DNA of 64,000 nt from positions 55,490 to 119,489 of the forward strand of contig NZ_QOLA01000022.1 in assembly GCF_003324565.1 (NCBI RefSeq). Direction: 5' to 3'. The position numbers and the translations under genes were made by a program. How positions within the stretch are numbered: the first letter of the stretch is position 1; every line of letters starts with the position of its first letter. Positions 50,544 to 58,940 of this stretch are shown here, piece after piece. The notes under the pieces are model-generated. The model was not told the origin of the DNA, did not search any database, and was given only the letters and a program-made list of their open reading frames with translations. The DNA is from Streptomyces sp. SDr-06 (lineage in GTDB: Bacteria; Actinomycetota; Actinomycetes; Streptomycetales; Streptomycetaceae).

Positions 50544-51291
50544 CCACCAGCAGCGCCCCGCACAGGCAGCAACTGGCCAGCACGTCGAGCGGCCAGTGGT
50601 AGCCGTGCAGCACCAGGCCGATGCCCGTCGCCGCCGTCAGCGCCCCCGCGGCGGCGGGCATCGGCCACCGGCGGCGCAGCAAGGGGGAGAGCAGCAGAGC
50701 GGCACTCCCGTAGGCCACCATCGCGGTCGCCGTGTGCCCCGAGGGGTAGTAGCCGGTGGCCGGGTCGAACGGGCCCGGGCGGGCGATCCACTCCTTGAGC
50801 GGCACCACGAGCAGGGGCACCAGGGCCATCGTCGCGGCGGCGATCAGGGCCCGGCGGCGCAGCCCGTGCCACAGGGCGTACCCGATGGCCAGGGCCAGGA
50901 CCGGCAGCGCGACCGGCATGCTGCCCAGGTCGGCGAGCGCCTCGGCGAGCCAGGAGGGGCCGTGGCCGGTGAGCGAGGGGTCCACGCGCTCGTCGAGACG
51001 GCGCAGCGGGCCGCCGGACGCGACCTGCCAGGTGATCACCGCGAACGCGCAGAGCAGCGCGGCGAAGAGGAAAGCCGGCCGCCCCGGAACAGGGGGGGAG
51101 GTTCCGGGGCGGCCGCCTGGACCGGTGTACCGCGCGCCCCGGGGGGTGTGGGGCGGACGGCCATCCGATCGGTGAGGAGTTCCGGAGCCGGAGGCTCCAG
51201 TGGTGTGCGCGAGGGCACGACCAGGGCAAGGCTGGGGATGCTCCGCCCTGGAATCACCCGCAGTCCCCTGCGGGCGGGGTGTTTCTCTCAT
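50494..51291 (-). CDS. PAP2 family membrane phosphatase
   Basis: About 265 residues if ATG 51291 is used. A frame-extending GTG at 51384 would overlap the gabT stop by four bases (GTGA), so the start is uncertain. Five or six membrane segments follow a ~70-residue Pro/Arg-rich N-terminus. The PAP2 motifs are KEWIARPGPF, YPSGHTATAMV and GLVLHGYHWPLDVLAS, with the catalytic histidines. It would dephosphorylate a lipid phosphate or diphosphate. Its 3' end is antisense to the last 50 bases of the chitinase gene. A 14-bp inverted repeat (51077-51114) lies inside its N-terminal coding part. Confidence 0.75.
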   Translation of the reverse strand: MRETPRPQGTAGDSRAEHPQPCPGRALAHTTGASGSGTPHRSDGRPPHTPRGARYTGPGGRPGTSPPVPGRPAFLFAALLCAFAVITWQVASGGPLRRLDERVDPSLTGHGPSWLAEALADLGSMPVALPVLALAIGYALWHGLRRRALIAAATMALVPLLVVPLKEWIARPGPFDPATGYYPSGHTATAMVAYGSAALLLSPLLRRRWPMPAAAGALTAATGIGLVLHGYHWPLDVLASCCLCGALLVVSSTGMRRSSSRTRRR

Positions 51292-51380
51292 CTGCAGAAA
51301 CCGTACGGCAGAGGACGGGGGGACCAACAGCGGGAACTCCATCCCGCCATTGGCCCCCCACACCTTCTTCACAGGCGGTG

Positions 51381-52715
51381 TCACACGCCGGTGAAGGCCT
51401 GCTCGATGATGTCCAGGCCCTCGTTCAGCAGGTCCTCGCCGATGACCAGCGGAGGCAGGAAGCGCAGGACGTTGCCGTAGGTGCCGCAGGTCAGGACGAG
51501 CAGCCCCTCCGCGTGGCAGGCCTTGGCGAGCGCGCCGGCGGCCTCCGGGTTCGGGGTCTTGGAGGCGCGGTCCTTGACCAGCTCGATGGCGATCATGGCG
51601 CCGCGGCCGCGGATGTCGCCGATGATGTCGTACTTCTCGGCCATCGTGGCGAGGCGGGCCTTCATGACCTCCTCGATGCGCTTGGCCTTGCCGTTGAGGT
51701 CGAGCTCCTTCATCGTCTCGATCGCGCCGAGCGCGGCGGCGCAGGCCACCGGGTTGCCGCCGTAGGTGCCGCCGAGGCCGCCCGCGTGCGCGGCGTCCAT
51801 GATCTCGGCGCGGCCCGTGACGGCGGCGAGCGGCAGGCCGCCCGCGATGCCCTTGGCGGTGGTGATCAGGTCCGGGACGATGCCCTCGTCCTCACAGGCG
51901 AACCACTGGCCGGTGCGGCAGAAGCCGGACTGGATCTCGTCCGCCACGAAGACGATGCCGTTGTCCTTGGCGAACTGGCTGATCGCGGGCAGGAAGCCCT
52001 TGGCGGGCTCGATGAAGCCGCCCTCGCCGAGCACCGGCTCGATGATGATCGCGGCGACGTTGTCCGCGCCGATCTGCTTGTTGATCATGTCGATGGCCTG
52101 GGCGGACGCCTCGGCGCCGGCGTTCTCCGGGCCGGTGAGCCAGCGGTAGCCGTAGGCCACCGGCACCCGGTAGACCTCGGGCGCGAACGGGCCGAAGCCG
52201 TTCTTGTACGGCATGTTCTTGCTCGTCAGCGCCATCGTCAGGTTGGTGCGGCCGTGGTAGCCGTGGTCGAAGACCACGACGGCCTGGCGCTTGGTGTACG
52301 CACGGGCGATCTTGACGGCGTTCTCGACGGCCTCGGCGCCCGAGTTGAACAGCGCGGACTTCTTGGCGTGGTCGCCCGGCGTCAGCTCGGCGAGCTGCTC
52401 GGCGACGGCGACGTAGCCCTCGTACGGCGTGACCATGAAGCAGGTGTGCGTGAAGTCCTGCAGCTGGGCGCTCGCGCGGCGCACCACGGCCTCGGCGGAG
52501 GCGCCGACCGAGGTCACCGCGATGCCGGAGCCGAAGTCGATCAGGCGGTTGCCGTCGACGTCCTCGATGATGCCGCCGCCCGCGCGCGCGGTGAAGACCG
52601 GCAGCGTGGAGCCCACACCGGCGGCGACCGCCGCGAGACGGCGGGCCTGAAGCTCCTGCGACTTCGGGCCGGGGATGGCGGTGACGACGCGGCGCTCCTG
52701 CGGGATCGCGCTCAT
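51381..52715 (-). CDS. gabT: 4-aminobutyrate aminotransferase
   Basis: 444-residue class III PLP enzyme. The PLP lysine is Lys288 (TTAKGIAGGLPL) and VADEIQSGFCRTG carries Asp259. NSGAEAVENAVKIAR binds the cofactor phosphate. It converts GABA and 2-oxoglutarate to succinate semialdehyde and glutamate, the step after the aminobutyraldehyde dehydrogenases of this region. ATG 52715 is divergent from the TraG-like gene, sharing a 246-base control region. It matches the place of SCO5676. Confidence 0.95.
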   Translation of the reverse strand: MSAIPQERRVVTAIPGPKSQELQARRLAAVAAGVGSTLPVFTARAGGGIIEDVDGNRLIDFGSGIAVTSVGASAEAVVRRASAQLQDFTHTCFMVTPYEGYVAVAEQLAELTPGDHAKKSALFNSGAEAVENAVKIARAYTKRQAVVVFDHGYHGRTNLTMALTSKNMPYKNGFGPFAPEVYRVPVAYGYRWLTGPENAGAEASAQAIDMINKQIGADNVAAIIIEPVLGEGGFIEPAKGFLPAISQFAKDNGIVFVADEIQSGFCRTGQWFACEDEGIVPDLITTAKGIAGGLPLAAVTGRAEIMDAAHAGGLGGTYGGNPVACAAALGAIETMKELDLNGKAKRIEEVMKARLATMAEKYDIIGDIRGRGAMIAIELVKDRASKTPNPEAAGALAKACHAEGLLVLTCGTYGNVLRFLPPLVIGEDLLNEGLDIIEQAFTGV

Positions 52716-52961
52716 GAGGGGCTCCTGGAGATCTTCTGGGGGATGCGGACGCTTCCTTGGCTTTCCTGGCAGGCTAGAGCGCCCGGCCGGGCCGCGGCAT
52801 GCTCCGTTCGGTAGTGGTGGGGGTGTGCCCCTTGTCCTCGGCGGACAGTTGCCCCGGATGGGCGCGCGGTGCGCGGCAGCGGTGAACCGACGTGTGCTGC
52901 CACTAGATTGAGCGTTCGCACCGCTCGGAACGGACCTGGCTGGTCAGGGGGCAAGGGGTCG

Positions 52962-55310
52962 ATGGACACCGAAGGCACGCACGACGCACGCGGCACCCGT
53001 TCGGGGGGCGTCCCACGGCCCGCCGGACCGCCGCCGCGCCCGGCGCTCCCGCCCAGGCCCGTCGAGGCGCCGACGGCCGGGCCCGCCCTCGGCGACTGGC
53101 TGCGCACCCCGCGCGCCCCCGCCGAGCCGGGGCTGTGGCGCTTCGGCCACCGGCCGCGCCCGGACGCCGACCCGGACCGGGTGCCCGACCGGGCCCTGCT
53201 CGTGGGCGCGCTCGTGGCGCTGCTCGCGGCCACCCTCGTCTGGTCGCTGTGGACCAACGGCTACGTCCCGCACAGCCGGGTCCTGCTCGAACTCTTCACC
53301 CCCACCGAGTGGTGGAGCTATCCGCGGCCGCCGCAGGCGCTGACCGCCATCGAGGTCTACAACAGCCTGTTCGCGGCGCTGCTGATCTACGTGTTCGGCC
53401 GGATGGGCAACTGGCTGGAGGTCTTCCGCCGGTACGCCGTGGACTGCCCCCAGCCGGAGCGGACCCTGCGCACCGGCCTCGCGGGCGCCCTCGCGGTGTG
53501 GCTCGTGATCGGGACCGGTCTGTTCCCCTTCTTCTTCACCATCTGGAGCCTGTTCCCGCTGTCCTGGACCACCGGCGACGGCGACCGGGCGGTGGCCACC
53601 TTCGTCAACTACGCCCTGTACGTCGTGGTCGGCGCCGCCGTGCTGTGGCCCTTCGCCAAGGCGGGCGACTGGCTCGGGCAGCTGCGCGGACGCAAGGCCG
53701 CTCCCGCGCCGGGGACCCCGGCCGCGCCCCCCGCCGCGCCCGCGCCCTCCCCGGCCGACTGGCCCCAGCTGCGCGCCGCGGGGCAGAGCGCCGCCGCCGA
53801 CCGGCTCGTGGCGGAGGAGCGGTCCGGGCGCATGAACGACGTCGACTGCGTACGGATCCGGCGCGCCTGGGCCTCGGTGAAGGCCGACCCGTCCCGGCTC
53901 GGCGCGTTCACCGAGGCCGTCGCGCACCAGGGCGCGCGGGCCTGTCTGCACCCCTCCGGCGACCGTGATCTGCCCGCCCGCGCGGCCACCCACGACCTGC
54001 TGACCTCGCAGGTGCGGATCGGCCGCTACCCCGACACGGAACGCACCCCGGCCGCCCGCAGGGGAGCGGGCGCCGCCGTCGACCCGGCCGCGCTCGGCTC
54101 CTCGCTCCTCGCCGTCGGACCGTTCGGCTCGGGCAAGACCCGGCATCTGGTCCGGCCCGTGGTGGAATCGCTCGCCCTCCAGGCGCTCGCCGGGAAGGCC
54201 GCCGTCGTCGCGGTGTGCGCGGCGGGCACCCCGCTCGGCCCCGACGACGGCTACGACGTGGTGATCAAGCCGGGCGACGCGGCATCCGCGTACGACCTCG
54301 ATCTGTACGGCGGCACCACCGATCCCGACGAGGCCGCCGCCCTGCTCGCCGAGGCCTTCGCGGGCGACCTCCCCGAGGTCGACTCGCGGCGCGCGGCGAC
54401 CGCGCTGGCCCAGCTGCTCGGCCCCTACCGCGCGGCCCACGGGTGTTTCCCCTCCGTCCCCGTCCTGCGTGAACTCCTGGACGGATCGCCGGGCGCGGTG
54501 GAAGGCCTCCGGGCACGTCTGGACGCCGAAGCGCACCGCGCCTACCACCGTGAACTCGATGCCCGCGAGCGGCAGTTGGGCTCACCGGGCGACCCGGGGC
54601 TCGCGCTCGCCGCGCGCGTCGCGGTGCTCGACCGCCCCGCCTTCGAGGGGTTCTTCGACACCACCGGCGAGAGTCGGCCGTTCTCGCTGCGCTCGCTCGA
54701 ACACCCCCTGCGGGTGCGGATCGACGTGCCCGAGCGCGGCCACCCGGAGGCGGCCCACCTGCTGACCCGGCTCGTCCTCGCCCAGTTCACCGCGGCGGCC
54801 GCCGCCCGCAGGGACCGGTCCCTCTTCGCCTTCCTGGCCGTCGACGACGCCACGCACGCCGTCACCGCCGAGTCCGTACGAGCCCTCCAGCGGCTGCGGA
54901 ACTGCAACGCCGGGGTGCTGCTCACCCTGCGCGCGCTCGGCGACGTACCGGAGCAGCTGCACACCTCGCTGCTCGGCTCGGTCGGCTGCCACATGGCGTT
55001 CTCCGGGGTCACCACCTGGGACGGACGGCTCTTCGCGCAGGCGTGGGGCACCGAGTGGGTCGAGACCACCGAGGTCGCCCAGCACACCGTCTTCGCCGAC
55101 CAGCCGCTCACCCGCGCGGTCCACGCGCTGCGCAAGCTCGTCACCGGCAAGGCCGTCACCACCGACGCCGTCACGGTGCGCAAGGTCGAGCGGGAGCGCT
55201 GGTCGGCCTCCGAGCTCGCCCACCAGGTGCCCGCGGGGCACGCGGTGCTCTCGCTGACGACGGTGAACGGAGAACACGCCCCGCCGCTCCTGGTCGACCT
55301 GCGCGGATGA
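52962..55310 (+). CDS. VirD4/TraG-like membrane ATPase (orphan)
   Basis: 782 residues. After a Pro-rich N-terminus (~1-75) come four membrane segments (~78-100, ~144-163, ~182-205, ~215-232), then a Pro/Ala linker. The ATPase domain has Walker A GPFGSGKT (386-393) and a Walker B FLAVDD ending at Asp628-Asp629. The downstream segment LQRLRNCNAGVLLTLRALGD, with the later GSVGCHMAFSG, follows the coupling-protein pattern of VirD4/TraD. No relaxase or other secretion genes adjoin. It may move DNA or protein across the membrane, but its role is unknown. Divergent from gabT and followed by pucR. Confidence 0.8.
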   Translation: MDTEGTHDARGTRSGGVPRPAGPPPRPALPPRPVEAPTAGPALGDWLRTPRAPAEPGLWRFGHRPRPDADPDRVPDRALLVGALVALLAATLVWSLWTNGYVPHSRVLLELFTPTEWWSYPRPPQALTAIEVYNSLFAALLIYVFGRMGNWLEVFRRYAVDCPQPERTLRTGLAGALAVWLVIGTGLFPFFFTIWSLFPLSWTTGDGDRAVATFVNYALYVVVGAAVLWPFAKAGDWLGQLRGRKAAPAPGTPAAPPAAPAPSPADWPQLRAAGQSAAADRLVAEERSGRMNDVDCVRIRRAWASVKADPSRLGAFTEAVAHQGARACLHPSGDRDLPARAATHDLLTSQVRIGRYPDTERTPAARRGAGAAVDPAALGSSLLAVGPFGSGKTRHLVRPVVESLALQALAGKAAVVAVCAAGTPLGPDDGYDVVIKPGDAASAYDLDLYGGTTDPDEAAALLAEAFAGDLPEVDSRRAATALAQLLGPYRAAHGCFPSVPVLRELLDGSPGAVEGLRARLDAEAHRAYHRELDARERQLGSPGDPGLALAARVAVLDRPAFEGFFDTTGESRPFSLRSLEHPLRVRIDVPERGHPEAAHLLTRLVLAQFTAAAAARRDRSLFAFLAVDDATHAVTAESVRALQRLRNCNAGVLLTLRALGDVPEQLHTSLLGSVGCHMAFSGVTTWDGRLFAQAWGTEWVETTEVAQHTVFADQPLTRAVHALRKLVTGKAVTTDAVTVRKVERERWSASELAHQVPAGHAVLSLTTVNGEHAPPLLVDLRG

Positions 55311-55383
55311 GGCCGGTACCGGTCGGTCGACCGGCGCCCCGGAACCTGGCCGGGCTGGCAAAATGGAGGTGCCCCGTTCATAC

Positions 55384-55404
55384 GGGACGTAGCAATCGCG
55401 TCCC
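55384..55404 (+). promoter_or_regulatory. GGGACG/CGTCCC inverted repeat upstream of pucR
   Basis: GGGACG (55384-55389) and CGTCCC (55399-55404) surround nine bases, 28 bases ahead of the pucR start. It could be an operator for the PucR protein or a short terminator of the preceding gene. Confidence 0.4.
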
Positions 55405-55432
55405 GCACCTCCGCCGAAGGTAGCCCGGTCCC

Positions 55433-56983
55433 ATGCCGCCCACGCTCGCCTCGCTCGTCCAGCACTCGGCGCTCAAGCTCACCGTGCGCGCGGGTGAGGA
55501 GCACCTGGACCGCCCGGTGCGCTGGGCCCACGTCAGCGAACTCGCCGACCCCGTCCCGTACATGGAGGGCGGCGAGCTGCTGCTCATCACCGCCATGACG
55601 CTGGACGCCGAGAACCCCCAGGCCATGCGCCGCTACGTGCGCAGGCTGGCCAGGGCCGGGGTGGTCGGGCTCGGCTTCGCCGTCGGCGTCAACTACGACA
55701 CCGTGCCGGACGCGCTGCTCACGGCCGCCCGCGAGGAGGGCCTGCCGCTCCTGGAGGTGCCCCGGCGCACCCCGTTCCTGGCCATCTCCAAGGAGGTCTC
55801 GGCGGCGATCTCGGCCGACCAGTACCGCGCGGTGACCGCCGGGTTCGCGGCGCAGCGCGAGCTCACCAAGGCGGCCCTCGCCGACGGCCCGTCCGTCCTG
55901 ATCGCCAAGCTCGCCGCGCACGTCGACGGCTGGGCCGCGCTGTACGACGCCTCCGGCGCGGTCGTGGCCGCCGCCCCGGACTGGGCCGCGCGCCGCGCCG
56001 CCCGGCTGACCGCCGACGTCGCCCGGCTGCGCGAACGCGCGGCCCCGGCCAGCGCGGTGGTCGGCGGCGCCGAGGACGCCTCCGGCGACCGCGTCGAGCT
56101 CCAGTCGCTCGGCACCGGACGCCGGGTGCGCGGCGCGCTCGCCGTCGGCACGGGGGCGCCGCTCGGCACGGCGGAGCGGTACGCCGTGCACTCCGCGGTC
56201 GCCCTGCTGACCCTGACGACCGAACGCTCCCGGTCCCTCCAGGCGGCCGAACAACGCCTGGGCGCGGCGGTCCTGCGCATGCTCCTGTCCGGCCAGCAGG
56301 ACCACGCCCGCGCGGTCGCGGGCGATCTCTACGGCGGGCTCCTGGACGCGCCGTTCCGCCTGGTCGTCGCCGAGGTCGCGGGCGAGGGCGAGCCCGCCGG
56401 GCTCGCCGCGCTCGCCGAGGCCATGGAGTCGGCCGCCGCCCGCGGCGGCGAGGCGGTGCTCGTGGTGCCCGACGGCCGGCGGCTCGTTGTGCTCGCCACC
56501 GACGGCGGCGAGGCCGTCACCGCCTGCCAGCGGCACGAGGACGCCGAGGGCGAGGAACTCGTCGTCGGGCTCTCCGCCCCGGCCGGGCCGATCGCGGCGG
56601 CCTCCGCCTACAAGCAGGCCGAGCAGGCGCTCTCGGTGGCCCGGCGGCGCGGCAAACGGCTCGTCGAGCACGAGGACCTCGCGGCGGGGTCCGTCCTGCC
56701 GCTCCTGGCCGACGACGCGGTGCGGGCCTTCGCGGACGGGATGCTGCGGGCGCTGTACGAGCACGACGCCACGGGGCGCGGGGATCTGGTCGCCTCGCTG
56801 CGGGCGTGGCTGTCGCGGCACGGGCAGTGGGACGCGGCGGCGGCGGACCTGGGGGTGCACCGGCACACTCTCCGGTACCGGATTCGGCGGGTCGAGGAGA
56901 TCCTGGGGCGGTCCCTGGAGGACCCCGATGTCCGCATGGAGCTGTGGCTGGCCCTGAAGGCGACGTCTGCCTCCGGGGGCTGA
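55433..56983 (+). CDS. PucR family transcriptional regulator
   Basis: 516 residues. The N-terminal PucR domain (~1-125) reads LASLVQHSALKLTVRAGEEH and VPYMEGGELLLITAM. A central GGDEF-like region (~290-400) follows, and the C-terminal helix-turn-helix (~455-510) is LRAWLSRHGQWDAAAADLGV, then HRHTLRYRIRRVEEILGR. PucR proteins activate purine, amine or amino-acid catabolic genes. Between gabT and an aldehyde dehydrogenase it is the best candidate for GABA-dependent control of these two. Confidence 0.93.
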   Translation: MPPTLASLVQHSALKLTVRAGEEHLDRPVRWAHVSELADPVPYMEGGELLLITAMTLDAENPQAMRRYVRRLARAGVVGLGFAVGVNYDTVPDALLTAAREEGLPLLEVPRRTPFLAISKEVSAAISADQYRAVTAGFAAQRELTKAALADGPSVLIAKLAAHVDGWAALYDASGAVVAAAPDWAARRAARLTADVARLRERAAPASAVVGGAEDASGDRVELQSLGTGRRVRGALAVGTGAPLGTAERYAVHSAVALLTLTTERSRSLQAAEQRLGAAVLRMLLSGQQDHARAVAGDLYGGLLDAPFRLVVAEVAGEGEPAGLAALAEAMESAAARGGEAVLVVPDGRRLVVLATDGGEAVTACQRHEDAEGEELVVGLSAPAGPIAAASAYKQAEQALSVARRRGKRLVEHEDLAAGSVLPLLADDAVRAFADGMLRALYEHDATGRGDLVASLRAWLSRHGQWDAAAADLGVHRHTLRYRIRRVEEILGRSLEDPDVRMELWLALKATSASGG

Positions 56984-57310
56984 ATTTCTCCCCGCCCCGC
57001 CCCTTCCCGAGACCCTCCGGGGGCTTCGTTCGGCCGCGAGCCGAGGCCGCTTCCCGCGCGTTCCCCGCGCCCCATCCACCCTCTTCGGTCTGCGCACCGT
57101 GCCCGCTTCCCGCGCAGTTCCCCGCGCCCCTCAACCCGCTCTCGCCTGCGGACCGTGCCCGCTTCTCGCGCAGTTCCCCGCGCCCCTTGGCGGCACCGGT
57201 GCAGAGCCTCTGAAAGGGTGGGCGGGGATGACAAAGCGGCGTATGCCGGGGGGGCGACCACTCCACCTCGGACAAACACACGCCCCCGCCCCCCGGCCTA
57301 CGGTGAGGGC
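56984..57310. other. 327-base non-coding stretch made mostly of repeats
   Basis: No gene seen. It carries the second three-copy repeat array at 57060-57186 and then a short leader before the aldehyde dehydrogenase start at 57311, preceded by GGTGAGGGC. Confidence 0.85.
57060..57186. repeat. Second three-copy ~57-bp array of the dispersed repeat
   Basis: Cores GTTCCCCGCGCCCC end at 57073, 57130 and 57186 (periods 57 and 56). They are joined by GCGGACCGTGCCCGCTTC-type spacers, nearly identical to those at 26113-26242. The orientation is the same as in the other arrays. Confidence 0.9.
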
Positions 57311-58756
57311 ATGACTGCTACCCACGCCTTCTGGCTCGCCGGCCGCGAGGCCACCGGCGACGACAGCTTCGATGTCACTTCGCCCTGGGACGGCCGGCTC
57401 GTCGCCTCGGTCAGCGTCCCCACCGACGCCCAGGTCGAGGAGGCCGTGGCCGCGGCCCACGCGGTGGTGGAGGAGTTCGCGGCGACCCCCGCGCACGTAC
57501 GGGCCGCCGCCCTCGACCACGTGTCCAAGCGGCTCGCCGAGCGCACCGAGGAGATCGCGCAGCTGATCTCCGCCGAGAACGGCAAGCCCATCAAGTGGGC
57601 CCGCGGCGAGGTCGGCCGCGCGGTGTCCGTGTTCCGTTTCGCGGCCGAGGAGGCCCGGCGCTTCAACGGCGGCGAGGCCCAGCGCCTCGACACCGACGGC
57701 GGCGGCGTGGGCCGCCTCGCCCTGACCCGCCGCTTCCCCAAGGGCGTCGTCCTCGGCATCGCGCCGTTCAACTTCCCGCTGAACCTGTGCGCCCACAAGG
57801 TCGCCCCGGCCATCGCGGTGGGCGCGCCGATCGTCCTGAAGCCCGCCCCCGCGACCCCGCTGTCGGGCCTCGTCCTCGGCGAGCTGCTCGCCGAGACCGA
57901 GCTGCCCGCCGGCTCGTGGAGCATCCTGCCGGTCGCCAACGACAAGATGCCGGCCCTGGTGCAGGACGACCGCCTCCCGGTCATCTCCTTCACCGGCTCC
58001 GACAAGGTCGGCTACGCGATCATGGACTCGGTGCCGCGCAAGCACTGCACCCTGGAGCTCGGCGGCAACGGCGCGGCCGTCGTCCTGGGCGACTGGGCCT
58101 CGGAGGAGGACCTGGACTGGGCGGCGACCCGCATCGCCACCTTCTCCAACTACCAGGGCGGCCAGTCCTGCATCTCCGTGCAGCGCGTCATCGCGGACGC
58201 CGCGGTGTACGACCGGCTCCTTCCGAAGATCGTCGCGGCCGTCGAGGCGCAGGTCACCGGTGACCCGTCCGACTCCGCCACCGACGTCGGCCCGCTGGTC
58301 AGCGAGGACGCCGCCCGCCGCGTCGAGACCTGGGTCGACGAGGCCGTACAGGCCGGTGCCAAGCTGCTCACCGGCGGCGAGCGCGACGGCGCCTCCTACG
58401 CGCCCACCGTGCTCACCGAGCTGCCCGCCGACACCACCCTCGCCTGCGAGGAGGTCTTCGGACCGGTCCTGACCGTGCAGAAGGTGGACGGCGAGGCCGA
58501 GGCGTTCGCCGCGGTCAACTCCTCCAAGTACGGCCTCCAGGCAGGGGTGTTCACGCACGACCTGCAGACCGCCTTCCGCGCCCACCGGGCCCTGGAGGTC
58601 GGCGGCGTGATCATCGGCGACGTGCCGTCCTACCGCGCCGACCAGATGCCGTACGGCGGCGCCAAGGCCTCCGGCGTGGGCCGCGAGGGCGTGCGCTACG
58701 CGATGGACGACTACACCTACGAGCGCGTCCTCGTCCTGACGGGCCTCGCCCTGTAG
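57311..58756 (+). CDS. NAD(P)-dependent aldehyde dehydrogenase (possible succinate-semialdehyde type)
   Basis: 481 residues. Nucleophile Cys287 in YQGGQSCISVQR, general base in TLELGGNGAA, cofactor segment FTGSDKVGY, and the substrate-side APFNFPLNLCAHKVAPA. It is a different subgroup from the two GQDC-type dehydrogenases of this window. Because gabT and pucR are close, oxidation of succinate semialdehyde to succinate is a reasonable guess; lactaldehyde- or phosphonoacetaldehyde-type activity cannot be excluded. It ends at a 15-bp hairpin. Confidence 0.88.
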   Translation: MTATHAFWLAGREATGDDSFDVTSPWDGRLVASVSVPTDAQVEEAVAAAHAVVEEFAATPAHVRAAALDHVSKRLAERTEEIAQLISAENGKPIKWARGEVGRAVSVFRFAAEEARRFNGGEAQRLDTDGGGVGRLALTRRFPKGVVLGIAPFNFPLNLCAHKVAPAIAVGAPIVLKPAPATPLSGLVLGELLAETELPAGSWSILPVANDKMPALVQDDRLPVISFTGSDKVGYAIMDSVPRKHCTLELGGNGAAVVLGDWASEEDLDWAATRIATFSNYQGGQSCISVQRVIADAAVYDRLLPKIVAAVEAQVTGDPSDSATDVGPLVSEDAARRVETWVDEAVQAGAKLLTGGERDGASYAPTVLTELPADTTLACEEVFGPVLTVQKVDGEAEAFAAVNSSKYGLQAGVFTHDLQTAFRAHRALEVGGVIIGDVPSYRADQMPYGGAKASGVGREGVRYAMDDYTYERVLVLTGLAL

Positions 58757-58775
58757 TCACCCGGCGCAGCGAGAC

Positions 58776-58814
58776 CGGCGGCCGGAACCCACTGTGCGGG
58801 GGTTCCGGCCGCCG
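58776..58814 (+). terminator. 15-bp hairpin after the third aldehyde dehydrogenase
   Basis: 58776-58790 and 58800-58814 form a perfect 15-bp stem with a nine-base loop, 20 bases after the stop. Confidence 0.8.
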
Positions 58815-58940
58815 TCGTACGCCCGGGCAGGCGCGAGGGGTGGTCCAAGTGCCGGGAATCGGGTACATACGGACGAGTAGCACCACCCGGTAACGGGCAG
58901 CCGCCCGCACCCGTCAGCCCGCGGCGAGGAGAACCCCTCA

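Noticed and set aside
48683..50602. 639-codon plus-strand frame overlapping the chitinase
   Set aside because: It is a +1/+2 frame of a gene with signal peptide, FnIII and GH18 motifs; its translation is Arg-rich and has no domain.
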